This document shows, in pieces, positions 19,490 to 28,746 of a stretch of DNA of 64,000 nucleotides. Position 1 is the first letter of the stretch. The number at the start of each line of letters is the position of its first letter. Source of the stretch: Nocardia sp. CDC159 (GTDB lineage Bacteria; Actinomycetota; Actinomycetes; Mycobacteriales; Mycobacteriaceae). A model generated the notes under the pieces. That model saw only the letters and a list, made by a program, of their open reading frames with translations, did not search any database and was not told the origin of the DNA. Made by a program: the position numbers and the translations under genes. Where the stretch lies: NCBI RefSeq assembly GCF_023740735.1, contig NZ_JAMRXH010000001.1:124001-188000 (forward strand), given 5' to 3'.

Positions 19490-19762
19490 TCACATCCCCG
19501 GTTCCGGGGTGGGTTGTGCGGTCTTGCGCCGGCGCAGCAGCACCCGGCGGCTGCCGTCGGTGTAGGCGCGCACGCGCGAGAGTTCCCAGCCGCCGAATTC
19601 GGCCTGGATGGCCAGGCGCATGGAGGCGGTCACCCGGTTGACGTCGGGGGGAAGCCGTAACGGGACGTACTCGTATTCACCCTCGCCCTCCTGGGTGGTC
19701 TCCTCCCAGCCCGCGGGGAGCGTGGGTCGGCGTTGCGAACGGTGCGCCGAGGCCTGAGTCAT
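19490..19762 (-). CDS. DUF5703 family protein
   Basis: A 90-residue soluble protein: [26 protein letters not shown] cannot be quoted further but the EYVPLRLP core and the [21 protein letters not shown] end are typical of DUF5703. These small proteins lie beside lppL and pyrD in mycobacteria (Rv2137c). Function unknown. The ATG overlaps the lppL stop by one base and has GAGGAAGAGGG upstream. A GTG three bases earlier is an alternative start. Confidence 0.8.
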   Translation of the reverse strand: MTQASAHRSQRRPTLPAGWEETTQEGEGEYEYVPLRLPPDVNRVTASMRLAIQAEFGGWELSRVRAYTDGSRRVLLRRRKTAQPTPEPGM

Positions 19763-20811
19763 CACTGCCCTCTCTTCCTCTGGTCCGCGCCGATCCGCTG
19801 CAGACCGTCACCGGTCGCGGATCCCACGAACATCTCGCCGGTGCGGTCATCGATCGTCACCGAATTCGGCTGGCGTACCGTCGCGAAGCGTCCCACTTCC
19901 TCCGGTATACCCGTCGACAGGCCGTAGCCGACGACCTCGTTGCTGCCGGTCAGCGTCACCCACACGGTCTCGGTGGAACGATCGTAGGCGAGTGCGTAGG
20001 GCGACGAGCCTACCGGGAACCGCTGGCGCAGCACGAGCGGATCGGCGGTGTAGACCAGCAGTGCGCCCCCGGCGGTGTCGGTGACCAGGAGTCGGCCGAA
20101 GTGGTCGGCGACGAGGTTGGTCGCGCCGCGGCCCGCGCGCAGCGACAGCCCGGGGCGGCGATCGTCGAGGTCGAGCTGGGTGAGGGTGGTCCGGTCGTGG
20201 TCCAGCACCGCCACCGCGTCACCCGCGGCGGCCAGCTCGTCGGCCGCCTTCAGACCGGTGACGGTGGTGCGCACCGTGTTTGCGGCGTCGCGGATTTCGA
20301 CCTTGCCGTCGGCGCGGGCCAGTGCGAGGGTGCCGTCGGGGCGGCGGGTGAGCGCGCGGACCTCGGCGTCGAGCGGGGTGGCGCGCACACTGGCGGCGGC
20401 CGGATCCAGATGCAGCAGTTGGGTTCCCGCGGCGAGCAGGATCTCCCCGGGCGCGCCGAGCGCCCAGCCGGTGGCCGGGGCGGGCAGGGCGACGGTGCGC
20501 TGGTCGCCGGTGGCGGGATCGAGCACGCGCACGCCGCGCCCGTCGGGGTCGAGCAGGGCGAGGCGGCCGGTGGCGGGTTCGCTCAGGGCGGCGGCGATGG
20601 GCGCGGCCGCGGTAACGACTCCGGCCGGGGTGCGGGCGGGCACCGGGGCGACGGCGGCGCTGGCCGGTGCGGCGGGGGAGGGGGCGGTGTCGTCACCGGT
20701 GCGCTTGGCGCAGCCGCCCAGTGCCGCGACCGCCGCGACCGCGAGCGTCGCCGCGACCAGCGCCGACGGGGCTCGCCGTCGGACCGGTCGGTTCCCGTGG
20801 GGACCGCGCAT
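19762..20811 (-). CDS. lppL: LppL-type lipoprotein with beta-propeller-like repeats
   Basis: A 349-residue secreted lipoprotein. The signal peptide ends in lipobox ALGGC with lipidated Cys34. After a Pro/Ala-rich linker the body is a series of short repeats (LLDPDGRGVRVLDPATG, LAVLDHDRTTLTQLDLDD-like, FVGSATGDGLQRI) resembling a seven-bladed propeller of the YVTN/NHL type. Position next to DUF5703 and pyrD matches mycobacterial lppL (Rv2138). The role is unknown; a cell-envelope binding or scaffold function is plausible. First gene of the operon. Confidence 0.85.
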   Translation of the reverse strand: MRGPHGNRPVRRRAPSALVAATLAVAAVAALGGCAKRTGDDTAPSPAAPASAAVAPVPARTPAGVVTAAAPIAAALSEPATGRLALLDPDGRGVRVLDPATGDQRTVALPAPATGWALGAPGEILLAAGTQLLHLDPAAASVRATPLDAEVRALTRRPDGTLALARADGKVEIRDAANTVRTTVTGLKAADELAAAGDAVAVLDHDRTTLTQLDLDDRRPGLSLRAGRGATNLVADHFGRLLVTDTAGGALLVYTADPLVLRQRFPVGSSPYALAYDRSTETVWVTLTGSNEVVGYGLSTGIPEEVGRFATVRQPNSVTIDDRTGEMFVGSATGDGLQRIGADQRKRGQ

Positions 20812-21019
20812 ACACCGAACTCCTTCTACCCGCCACTCATGCGTACCTCTTCATCTGACCATGGTGACCGAGGCGGGCCGCTCACCGGGGTCATTCCGCC
20901 GGGAAGGACCGTCCGCGCGGGCGGGCGATCGGGGGCCGAGGCACGCTCGCGGCGACCGCGGTTGTCGGTGGCCAGGGTTACCGTGGGAGGTGAACGGCCG
21001 ACGATGCAGGGAGTCCCGG

Positions 21020-21370
21020 TTGGAAACCGACCATACGTCTGAATTCCTCGTAGAAGACATTACCGTCGGTCCGTTCGCGCACGGGTTCGGCACCACCGGC
21101 GACGGGCGGTCGTTCGCCTTCCGCACCTTCCGGGCCACGCTGGTGCTCGAGATCTACCGCCCCGACACCGCGGCCGCGGTGCCCGGCCCCGAGGATGTGG
21201 TCGCCTCGGCGCAGGTCCGCGTCACCGATGTCGACCTCGACGACGAGCGCAGCGTCACCGCCCTGATCCGCGATCTGATCCCCACCGCCGTGCCGACCGC
21301 CGCCGAGCGCGGGCCGACGACCGTGCGCGCCCTCCTCGGCCGCCTGGGCGCGGTGATCGAGGGAATCTGA
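21020..21370 (+). CDS. Conserved hypothetical protein
   Basis: A 116-residue soluble beta-rich protein with FLVEDITVGPFAHGFGTTG, a FAFRTFRATLVLEIYRP strand pair and a C-terminal LLGRLGAVIEGI helix. I do not recognise the family. TTG 21020 is preceded by AGGGAG at good spacing. A GTG at 20990, five bases after a TACCGT box, is in frame and would add ten residues. It is divergent from lppL. Confidence 0.6.
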   Translation: METDHTSEFLVEDITVGPFAHGFGTTGDGRSFAFRTFRATLVLEIYRPDTAAAVPGPEDVVASAQVRVTDVDLDDERSVTALIRDLIPTAVPTAAERGPTTVRALLGRLGAVIEGI

Positions 21371-21489
21371 CCGAAATCCGCTGCGCGCCACGGTGTTCCG
21401 GAGGCCGCGCGGGCCTACTCGGCGATCTTGGCCGAACCTGGCAGACTGTACGAGAACTACCGGTAACTTCGACAGGCGGCGAGGGCGGA

Positions 21490-22023
21490 ATGGCGGTGCG
21501 GCGCGCGATGTGCCTGGCAGTGGCGCTGGCGACGGCGGGGGCGGTGGTCGCCGGATGCGACAGCGGCTCCGACGAGGCGTCGGTGGCCGCGGCGCGGTCC
21601 TCGGCGTATGCGGCACTGACCTCGTCGTCGCAGGCCGCGGCGTCCAGCCGGGCCAATCGGCCGCCGATTCCGACCGCGGCGCAGCTGGACGCGCAGATCA
21701 AGCGGGCGCTGGATCCGTCGCTGCCCGATTCCGAGCGCACCGCGCTGATCGAGGACGGCGACGCCTTCACCGAGGCCATCCCGGACATGTACAAGGCGCT
21801 GCAGGACAATCCGCGCGCGATCTACGGGGTGGTCGATCCGGTCTTCGACAACCACGACGGCACCCTGACCGCGACCATGCGCCTGGACAAGGACGGCACC
21901 GGAACCAACGTGCGCACCACCATCGTGCATTTCGTGGACATCGACGGCACGTGGAAGATCTCGCGCACCGATCTGTGCGGCATCCTGCGCTCGGCCGACT
22001 ACAAGACCCCCGCCTGCGGCTGA
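21490..22023 (+). CDS. MTB12-like secreted lipoprotein
   Basis: A 177-residue protein with a short signal peptide and lipobox VVAGC (Cys23), then a Ser/Ala-rich linker. The C-terminal domain (about 58-177) has PTAAQLDAQIKRALDPSLPD and GTWKISRTDLC, as in the low-molecular-weight antigen MTB12 (CFP-2) family of mycolate-containing bacteria. These NTF2-like domains sit outside the membrane; their job is unknown. The next gene, a MMPL transporter, starts seven bases after the stop, which points to a link with lipid export or envelope assembly. Confidence 0.8.
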   Translation: MAVRRAMCLAVALATAGAVVAGCDSGSDEASVAAARSSAYAALTSSSQAAASSRANRPPIPTAAQLDAQIKRALDPSLPDSERTALIEDGDAFTEAIPDMYKALQDNPRAIYGVVDPVFDNHDGTLTATMRLDKDGTGTNVRTTIVHFVDIDGTWKISRTDLCGILRSADYKTPACG

Positions 22024-22029
22024 GTCGCG

Positions 22030-24123
22030 ATGGTGCAGACGCAGGCGTTGCGGTGGGGCCGTTTCGTCCACCGGCACCGCTTCGCGGTGTTCGCGGTCTT
22101 CGTGGCGCTGGTGGCCGTGAGCGGATTCTACGGCCGGGATCTGGGGTCGCGGCTGACCCAGGGCGGCTGGTTCGACGAGCACAGCGAATCGGTGGTGGCC
22201 TCCAAACTGGCCGACGACACCTTCGGTCGCGACCGCGACGCCGATGTCATCGTGCTCTACACCGCCCCGCCCGGCGCCACCGTCGACGACCCGCCCGTGC
22301 GCACCGCGGTGGCCGACGCGCTGACCCGGCTGCGCCAGCGGTATCCCGATCGCATCCAGAAGATCGACAGCTATTTCGACGGCCCGATGATGGGCCAGTT
22401 CGCCGACGCCGAGCGCACGCACGCCTTCGCCAGTATCGGATTGCGCGGGGCCGACACCGAATCGGTGAACAACTTCCTGGCCATTCGCGACGAGCTGGGC
22501 GCGGGCGCGCCCGGCGCGGGCCCCGGCGGGACGACGGTGCAGCTGGCCGGGTTGCAGCCGGTGGTGGAGGGCATCAATATCGGCATGCAGCACGACATTC
22601 GCCGGGCGGAGCTGATCGCACTGCCGATCGTGGCGGTGCTGCTGTATTTCGTCTTCGGCGGGGTGATCGGGGCGGCGCTGCCGGTGCTGATCGGCACGAT
22701 GACGATTCTGGGCAGCCAGGGCATCATGCGGTTGCTGTCGGATCACATCGAGATCAACGTCTTCGCCTCGGCGGTGGTCACGCTCGTGAGTCTGGGCCTG
22801 GCGATCGATTACGGATTGTTCGCGGTGACGCGGTTCCGGGAGGAGCTGGCGGCCGGGCGCAGCGTCGAGGAGGCCACCGCGCGCACGGTGGCCACCGCCG
22901 GGCGCACGGTGCTGTTCTCGGCGGCGATCATCGCGGTGAGCCTGGGGGCGCTGTTCATCTATCCGAACGGGGTGCTGCGGTCGGTGCCCTACGGCGGGAT
23001 CTCCTCGGTGCTGCTGGCGGCGGTGCTGTCGGTGACCGCACTGCCCGCGGCGCTGTCGATCGTGGGGCGGCGCATCGATCTGTGGGGATGGGGGCGGCTG
23101 GCGAGTATCCGGACCGCCGAGCAGATCGATCGCGGATTCTTCTCGCGGCTGGCGGTGTTCGCGATGCGGCGGCCGGTACGGGTGATCGTGCCGGTGGTGC
23201 TGGGGCTGCTGATGTTGCTGGTTCCGTTCCGGCACATCGAGTTCGGCGGGTTGAGCGAACGGTATCTGGCCGCGGACAATCCGGCGCGGGTGGCGCAGGA
23301 GAGCTTCGATCGGCTGTTTCCGGCGTTTCGGACCGAACCGCTGAAGCTGGTGGTGGTGGGGGCGAATCGGGAGCAGCTGTCCGACATCCGGTTTCAGGCG
23401 AATTTCGCGCCCGGACTGACCGGTCCGTTCGAGGCGTCGGCGCCGACCACCGACGGGATCAATGTGTTGTCGACGGGGCTGGTGGACAAGCGCGCGGCCG
23501 ATACGGCGATCGCGGCGCTGCGGGCGATTCCCGATCCGCCGGGGGTTCGGGTGATGGTGGCGGGGGTTCCGGCGCTCGAGCGCGATGCCATTCACGGGCT
23601 CATCGACGGGCTGCCGGTGCTGGTGGCGATTCTGGTGGCGGCGGCGATCGCGTTGATGTACGCGGCGTTCCGGTCGCTGGTGCTGGCGGTGAAGGCGGTG
23701 GTGATGAGCGCGCTGTCGCTGGGAGCGACGCTGGGGATTCTGACCTGGATCTTCGTGCAGGGGCACGGGGCGGGGGTGTTTCATTTCACGCCGCAGCCGT
23801 TGATGTTCGCGGTGCTGGTGCTGATCGTGACGGTGCTGTTCGGGCTGTCCACCGATTACGAGGTGTTTCTGCAGTCGAGGATGGCCGAGGCGCGCGCGGG
23901 CGGTGCCGATGCGCCCGAGGCGATCCGCTACGGGATCGCGCACACCGGTGGGGTGATCACCTCGGCGGCGGCGATTCTGATCGTGGTGACCGGGGCGTTC
24001 GGGTTCTCGGATCTGGTGCTGATGAAATACATCGCCTACGGAATGATCGCGGCACTGCTGTTGGACGCCACGGTCATTCGCATGCTGCTGACGCCCGCGG
24101 TGTTGAAATTGGTGTGGCGGTGA
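22030..24123 (+). CDS. MMPL-family (RND) transporter
   Basis: A 697-residue transporter with the RND layout: span 1 (FAVFAVFVALVAVSGFY), a first outer domain (about 40-190), five spans, then a second outer domain (about 395-500) and five more spans. The proton-relay Asp-Tyr pairs are present in LAIDYGLFAVTRF and LSTDYEVFLQSR. MMPL proteins export lipids or their precursors to the mycomembrane; the cargo is not known. The operon partner is the MTB12-like lipoprotein. Confidence 0.9.
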   Translation: MVQTQALRWGRFVHRHRFAVFAVFVALVAVSGFYGRDLGSRLTQGGWFDEHSESVVASKLADDTFGRDRDADVIVLYTAPPGATVDDPPVRTAVADALTRLRQRYPDRIQKIDSYFDGPMMGQFADAERTHAFASIGLRGADTESVNNFLAIRDELGAGAPGAGPGGTTVQLAGLQPVVEGINIGMQHDIRRAELIALPIVAVLLYFVFGGVIGAALPVLIGTMTILGSQGIMRLLSDHIEINVFASAVVTLVSLGLAIDYGLFAVTRFREELAAGRSVEEATARTVATAGRTVLFSAAIIAVSLGALFIYPNGVLRSVPYGGISSVLLAAVLSVTALPAALSIVGRRIDLWGWGRLASIRTAEQIDRGFFSRLAVFAMRRPVRVIVPVVLGLLMLLVPFRHIEFGGLSERYLAADNPARVAQESFDRLFPAFRTEPLKLVVVGANREQLSDIRFQANFAPGLTGPFEASAPTTDGINVLSTGLVDKRAADTAIAALRAIPDPPGVRVMVAGVPALERDAIHGLIDGLPVLVAILVAAAIALMYAAFRSLVLAVKAVVMSALSLGATLGILTWIFVQGHGAGVFHFTPQPLMFAVLVLIVTVLFGLSTDYEVFLQSRMAEARAGGADAPEAIRYGIAHTGGVITSAAAILIVVTGAFGFSDLVLMKYIAYGMIAALLLDATVIRMLLTPAVLKLVWR

Positions 24124-24136
24124 GGGTTTCGGCCGT

Positions 24137-24769
24137 TCAGCTCGCGCTGCGAGGTTCGGGTCCGGCGAATGCGGCGAGGGCGCCCAGGGCCAGATAGATC
24201 ATGCCGGTGGCGTAGCGCTGGCGGCGCCGGAACACCGGCCGCGCCCGCAGCCAGCCGCCGAGCGTGCCCGCGGCCAGCACGTACACCAGATCCGAGGCGA
24301 CGCCGATGAAGGCGGTGAGCACGCCCAGGATCGCGATCTGCAGCGGCACGTTGCCCGCGTCGCGATCGACGAACTGCGGCAGGAACGCCAGGAAGAACAG
24401 CACCACCTTCGGGTTGAACAGGTTGATCAGCACCCCGTCCAGATACACCCGGTGCAGCGGGCGCGCCCCGAGCACCGGGGCGTCGGCGTCCTCCCCGCCG
24501 CGCAGCGTGCGGTAGGCCAGATACAGCAGATAGGCCGCACCCGCATAGCGCAGGGCGGTGAACGCGGTCGCCGAGGCGGCGATCAACGCCGACAACCCCG
24601 CGGCCGCCGCCGCCACATGCACCAGCGTCCCGGTCTCCACCCCCAGCGCCGAGACGACTCCGGCCCGGCGGCCCTCGGCAATGCAGCGCGCGGTGATGTA
24701 GAGATGATTCGGCCCCGGAATGGCGATCAGCGTGGTGGCGGCCAGCAGGAACAGCAGCGGATGAGTCAC
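24137..24769 (-). CDS. LysE/RhtB-family amino-acid exporter
   Basis: A 210-residue six-span exporter. The N-terminal IPGPNHLYITARCIAEGRRAG and the NLFNPKVVLFFLAFLPQFV motif are diagnostic of the LysE/RhtB family. It probably exports an amino acid or derivative. GTG 24769 is preceded by TAGCTT six bases upstream, indicating a leaderless message. It converges on the MMPL gene with 13 bases between stops. Confidence 0.87.
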   Translation of the reverse strand: MTHPLLFLLAATTLIAIPGPNHLYITARCIAEGRRAGVVSALGVETGTLVHVAAAAAGLSALIAASATAFTALRYAGAAYLLYLAYRTLRGGEDADAPVLGARPLHRVYLDGVLINLFNPKVVLFFLAFLPQFVDRDAGNVPLQIAILGVLTAFIGVASDLVYVLAAGTLGGWLRARPVFRRRQRYATGMIYLALGALAAFAGPEPRSAS

Positions 24770-24775
24770 TCCGCC

Positions 24776-24781
24776 AAGCTA
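24776..24781 (-). promoter_or_regulatory. -10 hexamer TAGCTT, leaderless start
   Basis: On the minus strand TAGCTT ends six bases before the LysE-family GTG 24769; no ribosome site is present. Confidence 0.55.
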
Positions 24782-24864
24782 ATCCGGACCGCCCGGTACC
24801 CGCCAGCGCATTCCGCACGCCACCACCCGCCCCGGGTGTCGCAAGCCCCCGTGCCAACCCCCGT

Positions 24865-24870
24865 TAACCT
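24865..24870 (+). promoter_or_regulatory. -10 hexamer TAACCT, leaderless start
   Basis: TAACCT ends seven bases before GTG 24878. Confidence 0.5.
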
Positions 24871-24877
24871 AGGGTCC

Positions 24878-25033
24878 GTGACTCACCCGGAAGAATCTCA
24901 GCAAACCCCCCACGGCCGCCACGCCGCCCCCGAGGGCGCGGCCCTGCATCCCCTGATCGACCTCGACCGCGACCCCACCCCCGGCAAGCCCGACCACGCC
25001 CGCCCCGACGAGGACGATTCCCCGGCCGAGTAG
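24878..25033 (+). CDS. Small acidic hypothetical protein
   Basis: A 51-residue, Pro/Asp/Glu/His-rich frame (VTHPEESQQTPHGRH at the start, HARPDEDDSPAE at the end), predicted disordered. Support is the well-placed -10 box and high third-position GC; there is no homology I can name. It stands alone between divergent LysE and convergent hmuV. Confidence 0.4.
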   Translation: MTHPEESQQTPHGRHAAPEGAALHPLIDLDRDPTPGKPDHARPDEDDSPAE

Positions 25034-25332
25034 CCGGACGGCCCGGAAACGAGGACACAGCCGGAGCGCCCGCGATTCGCTCGCGGGCCCGGCAATCACC
25101 GGCAACTCTCGCCGGAGTTCGTCACGGGCGATGGGCGGCCCACGCGGGTCGCGAAACGAATTCACTGCGCACCGCGCACGATGGTGACGGGGACGGCTCA
25201 CAGGTGTCGCTGGTCGAAGCGGATCGAGTGCGACACGTCGCTCCCCGGTTCGAGCGGGCTCGCTCGCTCCCCATGCCACCGGCGGAGCAGTGGGGCCGCA
25301 GGTTAGGGGTCGAAGGTGGCCGACGCCGAGGA
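25034..25332. other. Intergenic stretch without a gene
   Basis: Between the small acidic protein and the hmuV stop. Apart from a short CGAGC/GCTCG hairpin near 25260 I see no feature. Confidence 0.5.
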
Positions 25333-26181
25333 TCAGCGGCGGACCGGCAGGACGAGTTGGGCTCCGGTGACGGGGTGGTCGAGGACCTCCACCGGGTGCT
25401 GGTAGACGTTCGTGAGCAGGTCGGTGGTGAGGACCTCGCGGGGGGTGCCCGCGGCGACGAGGCGGCCGGAGCGCAGGACGGCTACGCGGTCGGCGTAGGC
25501 CGCGGCCACGCCCAGGTCGTGTAGCACTACCACGACCGCCGCACCGGCGGCGGCGCGGGCGCGGGCCAGGTGCAGGATCTGTTCTTGGTGGCCCAGGTCC
25601 AGGGCGGCGGTGGGCTCGTCGAGCAGCAGGGTGTGGGTGTCCTGGGCGAGGACGCGGGCCAGGGCGACGCGGGCGCGTTCGCCACCGGACAGCGCCGGAA
25701 AGGGGCGGGCGGCGAGGTGGTGCACGTCGGTGGCGGTCATGGCGGAGGCGATGATCTTCTCGTCGTCGTCCTGGCGGGGAGTTCGGGCCCAGGGGGAGCG
25801 GCCCATCGCCACGACCTCGTGTGCGGTGAACGGGAATCCGACCAGATGGTTCTGTGGCAGTACCGCCCGCCTGCGCGCCATGTCGATCGGCGTCCACGCC
25901 CGGACCGGCTGCCCGTCGAGTTCGACTGTGCCGGTGACGGGTTCGAGTTCCCCGGCCAGGGCCGCCAGCAGGGTGGACTTTCCGGCCCCGTTGGGTCCGA
26001 CCAGCGCCAGGATCTCTCCGGCGACCACGTCGAGATCCACCTCGTCGAGCACCCGCCGAGCGGCTCCGCGCTCGACCGACACGCCACGGGCCCGCAGCGT
26101 GACCGCACCGGGCGCGGGGGTCTGCGGAATTCCGTGCGCGCGACCGAGAATTCGGCTGACGCCGCGGGTGATGCTGCTCAT
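25333..26181 (-). CDS. hmuV: Haem ABC transporter ATPase HmuV
   Basis: A 282-residue ABC ATPase energising haem import. Walker A GPNGAGKST, Q-loop in LPQNHLVGFPF, signature LSGGERARVALAR, Walker B LLLDEPTAALD and the H-loop His in VVVLHD are all intact. ATG 26181 follows GGAGAG. It lies 112 bases after hmuU in the order hmuT-hmuU-hmuV. Confidence 0.92.
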   Translation of the reverse strand: MSSITRGVSRILGRAHGIPQTPAPGAVTLRARGVSVERGAARRVLDEVDLDVVAGEILALVGPNGAGKSTLLAALAGELEPVTGTVELDGQPVRAWTPIDMARRRAVLPQNHLVGFPFTAHEVVAMGRSPWARTPRQDDDEKIIASAMTATDVHHLAARPFPALSGGERARVALARVLAQDTHTLLLDEPTAALDLGHQEQILHLARARAAAGAAVVVVLHDLGVAAAYADRVAVLRSGRLVAAGTPREVLTTDLLTNVYQHPVEVLDHPVTGAQLVLPVRR

Positions 26182-26293
26182 CGCTCTCCTGCCCGGGGTA
26201 CCGGGGACCGGGTGTCGCTGCTGGCGCTGTGGGTGGGCATGGGTTGGGCGGTGCGCGGCATCGTGGCGGTATGGTCCGGCGCGAGTGCGGAAT

Positions 26294-27484
26294 TCATGCC
26301 CAACCTCCCGAGCGGGCGCGGGTGCGGCGCAGCAGCCAGAAGAAGAACGGCCCGCCGACCAGCGAGGTCAACATGCCCAGTGGCAGATCGGCATTGGCGA
26401 CCAGGCTGCGCGCGCCGATATCGGCGGCCAGCAGCACGACGGCGCCCAGCACCGCCGAGAGCGGGATGAGGACGCGGTGGGCGGGGCCGACGAGCATACG
26501 CACCACATGCGGGACGATCAGGCCGACGAACAGGATAACGCCGGTGAACGCGACACCGGCGGTGGCGAGTACGGCGACGATGACGATCACGTTGCGGCGC
26601 AACCGTTCCACATCCACGCCGAGGTGGCGAGCCGCAGACTCGCCCAGCGCCAGCAGATCCAGCCGGGGCGCGAGCAGCGCCGCGGCGGCGAAACCGAGGA
26701 CGGTCAGCGGGGCGACGACGCTCACCGCCTGCCAGGTGGCGCCGTTGAGGCTGCCCAACTGCCAGAACACGATCTGATCGCGGGCGGCGGGGGAGGCGGT
26801 GAACAGCAGAAACGACATCACGCCCCCGGCGAAGGCGTTGACCGCGACACCGGTCAGCACCAGCGTCACGGTTTCGGTGCGCCCGCCCGAGCGCGAGAGC
26901 AGATACACCAGCAGGGTGGTGAGCAGCCCGGCGACGAACGCGCCCCCGGCCACCGACCAGGCCGCGGCGAACGCCCCGCCGATCACGATCACGATGCCGG
27001 CGCCGACCGCCGCCCCCGAGGAGACGCCGATGACACCGGGTTCGGCCAGCGGATTGGCGAAGACTCCCTGCAGCAGCGCACCCGCGGTCGCCAGCGCCGC
27101 ACCCACGAACAGCGCCAGCACCACCCGCGGGAAGCGCACCTGCCACAGGGTCACCTCGCCGGCGGGATGATGCGGCAACGGCCCCCAGTCCAGACCGATC
27201 TTGTGCGCCACACTGCCCGCCACCTCGAGCGGCGTGGTGGGCACCTGCCCGACGGCCGCCGAGACCACCGCGAGCACAATCAGCACCGCCACCGAGATCG
27301 CGCTCACGATCGCCACCCGCGACCAGCGCCGGGCAGGGGCCGGGGTGACCTGCGGTCCGGTCGGCGGTGAGTTCGTGGTGTCGATGCCGTCGGCCGCCTC
27401 TGCTTCGGCGGTGCCGGGCGCGGTGGCCGGCCTATCGGGCGAATGATGTTCGGCGGTAGGGGAATCGGGGCGGGTGTCGCTCAT
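26294..27484 (-). CDS. hmuU: Haem ABC transporter permease HmuU
   Basis: A 396-residue FecCD-family permease with about ten spans. Family motifs include RFPRVVLALFVGAALATAGA, the coupling-loop region RHLGVD and GLIVPHVVRM. The first 50 residues are an acidic, Pro/Thr-rich cytoplasmic extension not needed for the fold. ATG 27484 overlaps the hmuT stop (ATGA), so the two are translationally coupled. Confidence 0.92.
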   Translation of the reverse strand: MSDTRPDSPTAEHHSPDRPATAPGTAEAEAADGIDTTNSPPTGPQVTPAPARRWSRVAIVSAISVAVLIVLAVVSAAVGQVPTTPLEVAGSVAHKIGLDWGPLPHHPAGEVTLWQVRFPRVVLALFVGAALATAGALLQGVFANPLAEPGVIGVSSGAAVGAGIVIVIGGAFAAAWSVAGGAFVAGLLTTLLVYLLSRSGGRTETVTLVLTGVAVNAFAGGVMSFLLFTASPAARDQIVFWQLGSLNGATWQAVSVVAPLTVLGFAAAALLAPRLDLLALGESAARHLGVDVERLRRNVIVIVAVLATAGVAFTGVILFVGLIVPHVVRMLVGPAHRVLIPLSAVLGAVVLLAADIGARSLVANADLPLGMLTSLVGGPFFFWLLRRTRARSGGWA

Positions 27485-28533
27485 GCCTGGGTGCCGTGGA
27501 GGGCCTTGGTGAGGGCGCTCAGCACGCGACCGGTATTGGGGCCGAAGCTGAGCAGGACCTTGTCGGACATGTCGACGACGCGTTTGCTCCGCCCGGCGGG
27601 CGTCTGCGCGATACCGGGCACCTTGGCCAGCCCGTCGACACCGCCGATGGAGGCCAGCCCATCGGACATGACCAGGAAGACGTCGGGGGCGGCGGCGATC
27701 ATGGCCTCGCTGGTGATGGGGACGAACGGCTCCTTCAGCCCGGCCGCGGTGCCCGCGTCGACGCCGCCGAGCGCACCGATCAGCGCATCGGCGCCCGAAC
27801 CGGGCCCGCCCATCATGGTGATGGCCGTGGACCGCAGGTACAGAAACGCGATCTTCGGTTTGGGTTCGTGCTGGCCGACCGCGGCGGTGGCGGAGGCGAT
27901 TTCGTCGCGGGTGCGCTGGGCGAGCTTGTCCCCCTGGGCGGGCACTCCGAGCGCGGCGGCCACCGCCTGAATCTGTGGGACCACACCGTCGAGGGTGCGC
28001 TGCGGGTCGAAGAACACGACGGTGATCCCCAATGCGCGCAGCTGGTCCCGCAGCGTGGGGGTCACGGTCACCGTGTCGGTGAGGAACACCGTGGGCCGTT
28101 GCGCCGCAACGGCTTCGACGCTGATGCTGCCATTGCCGCCCGCGACGTTGGTGATGTGCTGCATAGCCGGGGGCGCGGCCGAGGCGCGTCCGACGAGATT
28201 GCCGCCGAGCCCCAGCGCCCACACGGTCTGGGCGAGGGTGCCGTACCGGTCGACGGCGACAATGCGACTGGCGTCGGTGACGGTGACCTGGCCGCCGTCG
28301 AAGGAGGGCACGGTCGCGGGCAGTTGCGGGGTGGGGGCGGGCCCGATCGGCACCGGATCGGGATCGGCGAGGGTGGCCGTGGCCGGTCCCTGCCCCGCGC
28401 TGGTTTCGCCGCCGGAACCGCCACACGCACTCACCCCACCCACCAGCACCACCGCCAACACCGCGAACAGAACGCGGGTCGCCGATCGAGTGCGATGGAT
28501 GCGCGGAGACCGAACACGGGCGAGACAGCTCAT
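27481..28533 (-). CDS. hmuT: Haem-binding lipoprotein HmuT
   Basis: A 350-residue periplasmic-binding lipoprotein. The signal peptide ends in lipobox GVSAC with Cys37. The two lobes of a FecB/HmuT fold follow: lobe 1 begins with the RIVAVDRYGTLAQTVWALGLG segment, whose Tyr may be the haem ligand, and lobe 2 carries FLYLRSTAITMMGGPGSGAD. The substrate, haem or hemin, is assigned from family and from the HmuUV partners. It is the first gene of the operon. The -10 box overlaps a possible iron-regulator site. Confidence 0.9.
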   Translation of the reverse strand: MSCLARVRSPRIHRTRSATRVLFAVLAVVLVGGVSACGGSGGETSAGQGPATATLADPDPVPIGPAPTPQLPATVPSFDGGQVTVTDASRIVAVDRYGTLAQTVWALGLGGNLVGRASAAPPAMQHITNVAGGNGSISVEAVAAQRPTVFLTDTVTVTPTLRDQLRALGITVVFFDPQRTLDGVVPQIQAVAAALGVPAQGDKLAQRTRDEIASATAAVGQHEPKPKIAFLYLRSTAITMMGGPGSGADALIGALGGVDAGTAAGLKEPFVPITSEAMIAAAPDVFLVMSDGLASIGGVDGLAKVPGIAQTPAGRSKRVVDMSDKVLLSFGPNTGRVLSALTKALHGTQA

Positions 28534-28546
28534 GAGGCAAGCCTAA
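28533..28546. promoter_or_regulatory. hmuT -10 box overlapping an imperfect DtxR/IdeR-like palindrome
   Basis: Reading the minus strand, TTAGGCTTGCCTCA is a near-palindrome that contains the -10 hexamer TAGGCT (28540-28545), six bases before the ATG. TTAGGC and GCCT match half of a DtxR/IdeR box, but the spacing is shorter than the 19-bp consensus. Iron control of hmuTUV is expected for the family. Confidence 0.4.
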
Positions 28547-28746
28547 GAGGTACGGCGCCAGACCTCTCGCACCACCCGCGGTTCTCCCGGACACACCGGC
28601 GTCCCTCCGACCCGCTCGATGATCGACGCCGTCGCGGCACCCTACGCAACGGCTACGACACAAACCGCTTGCGCCGCGGCGTGTTCGGCCGAATCCGGCG
28701 TGTCGCCGCGCTCGCCGGAACCGGTCGCATCCGCGCCCGCGGGGGC

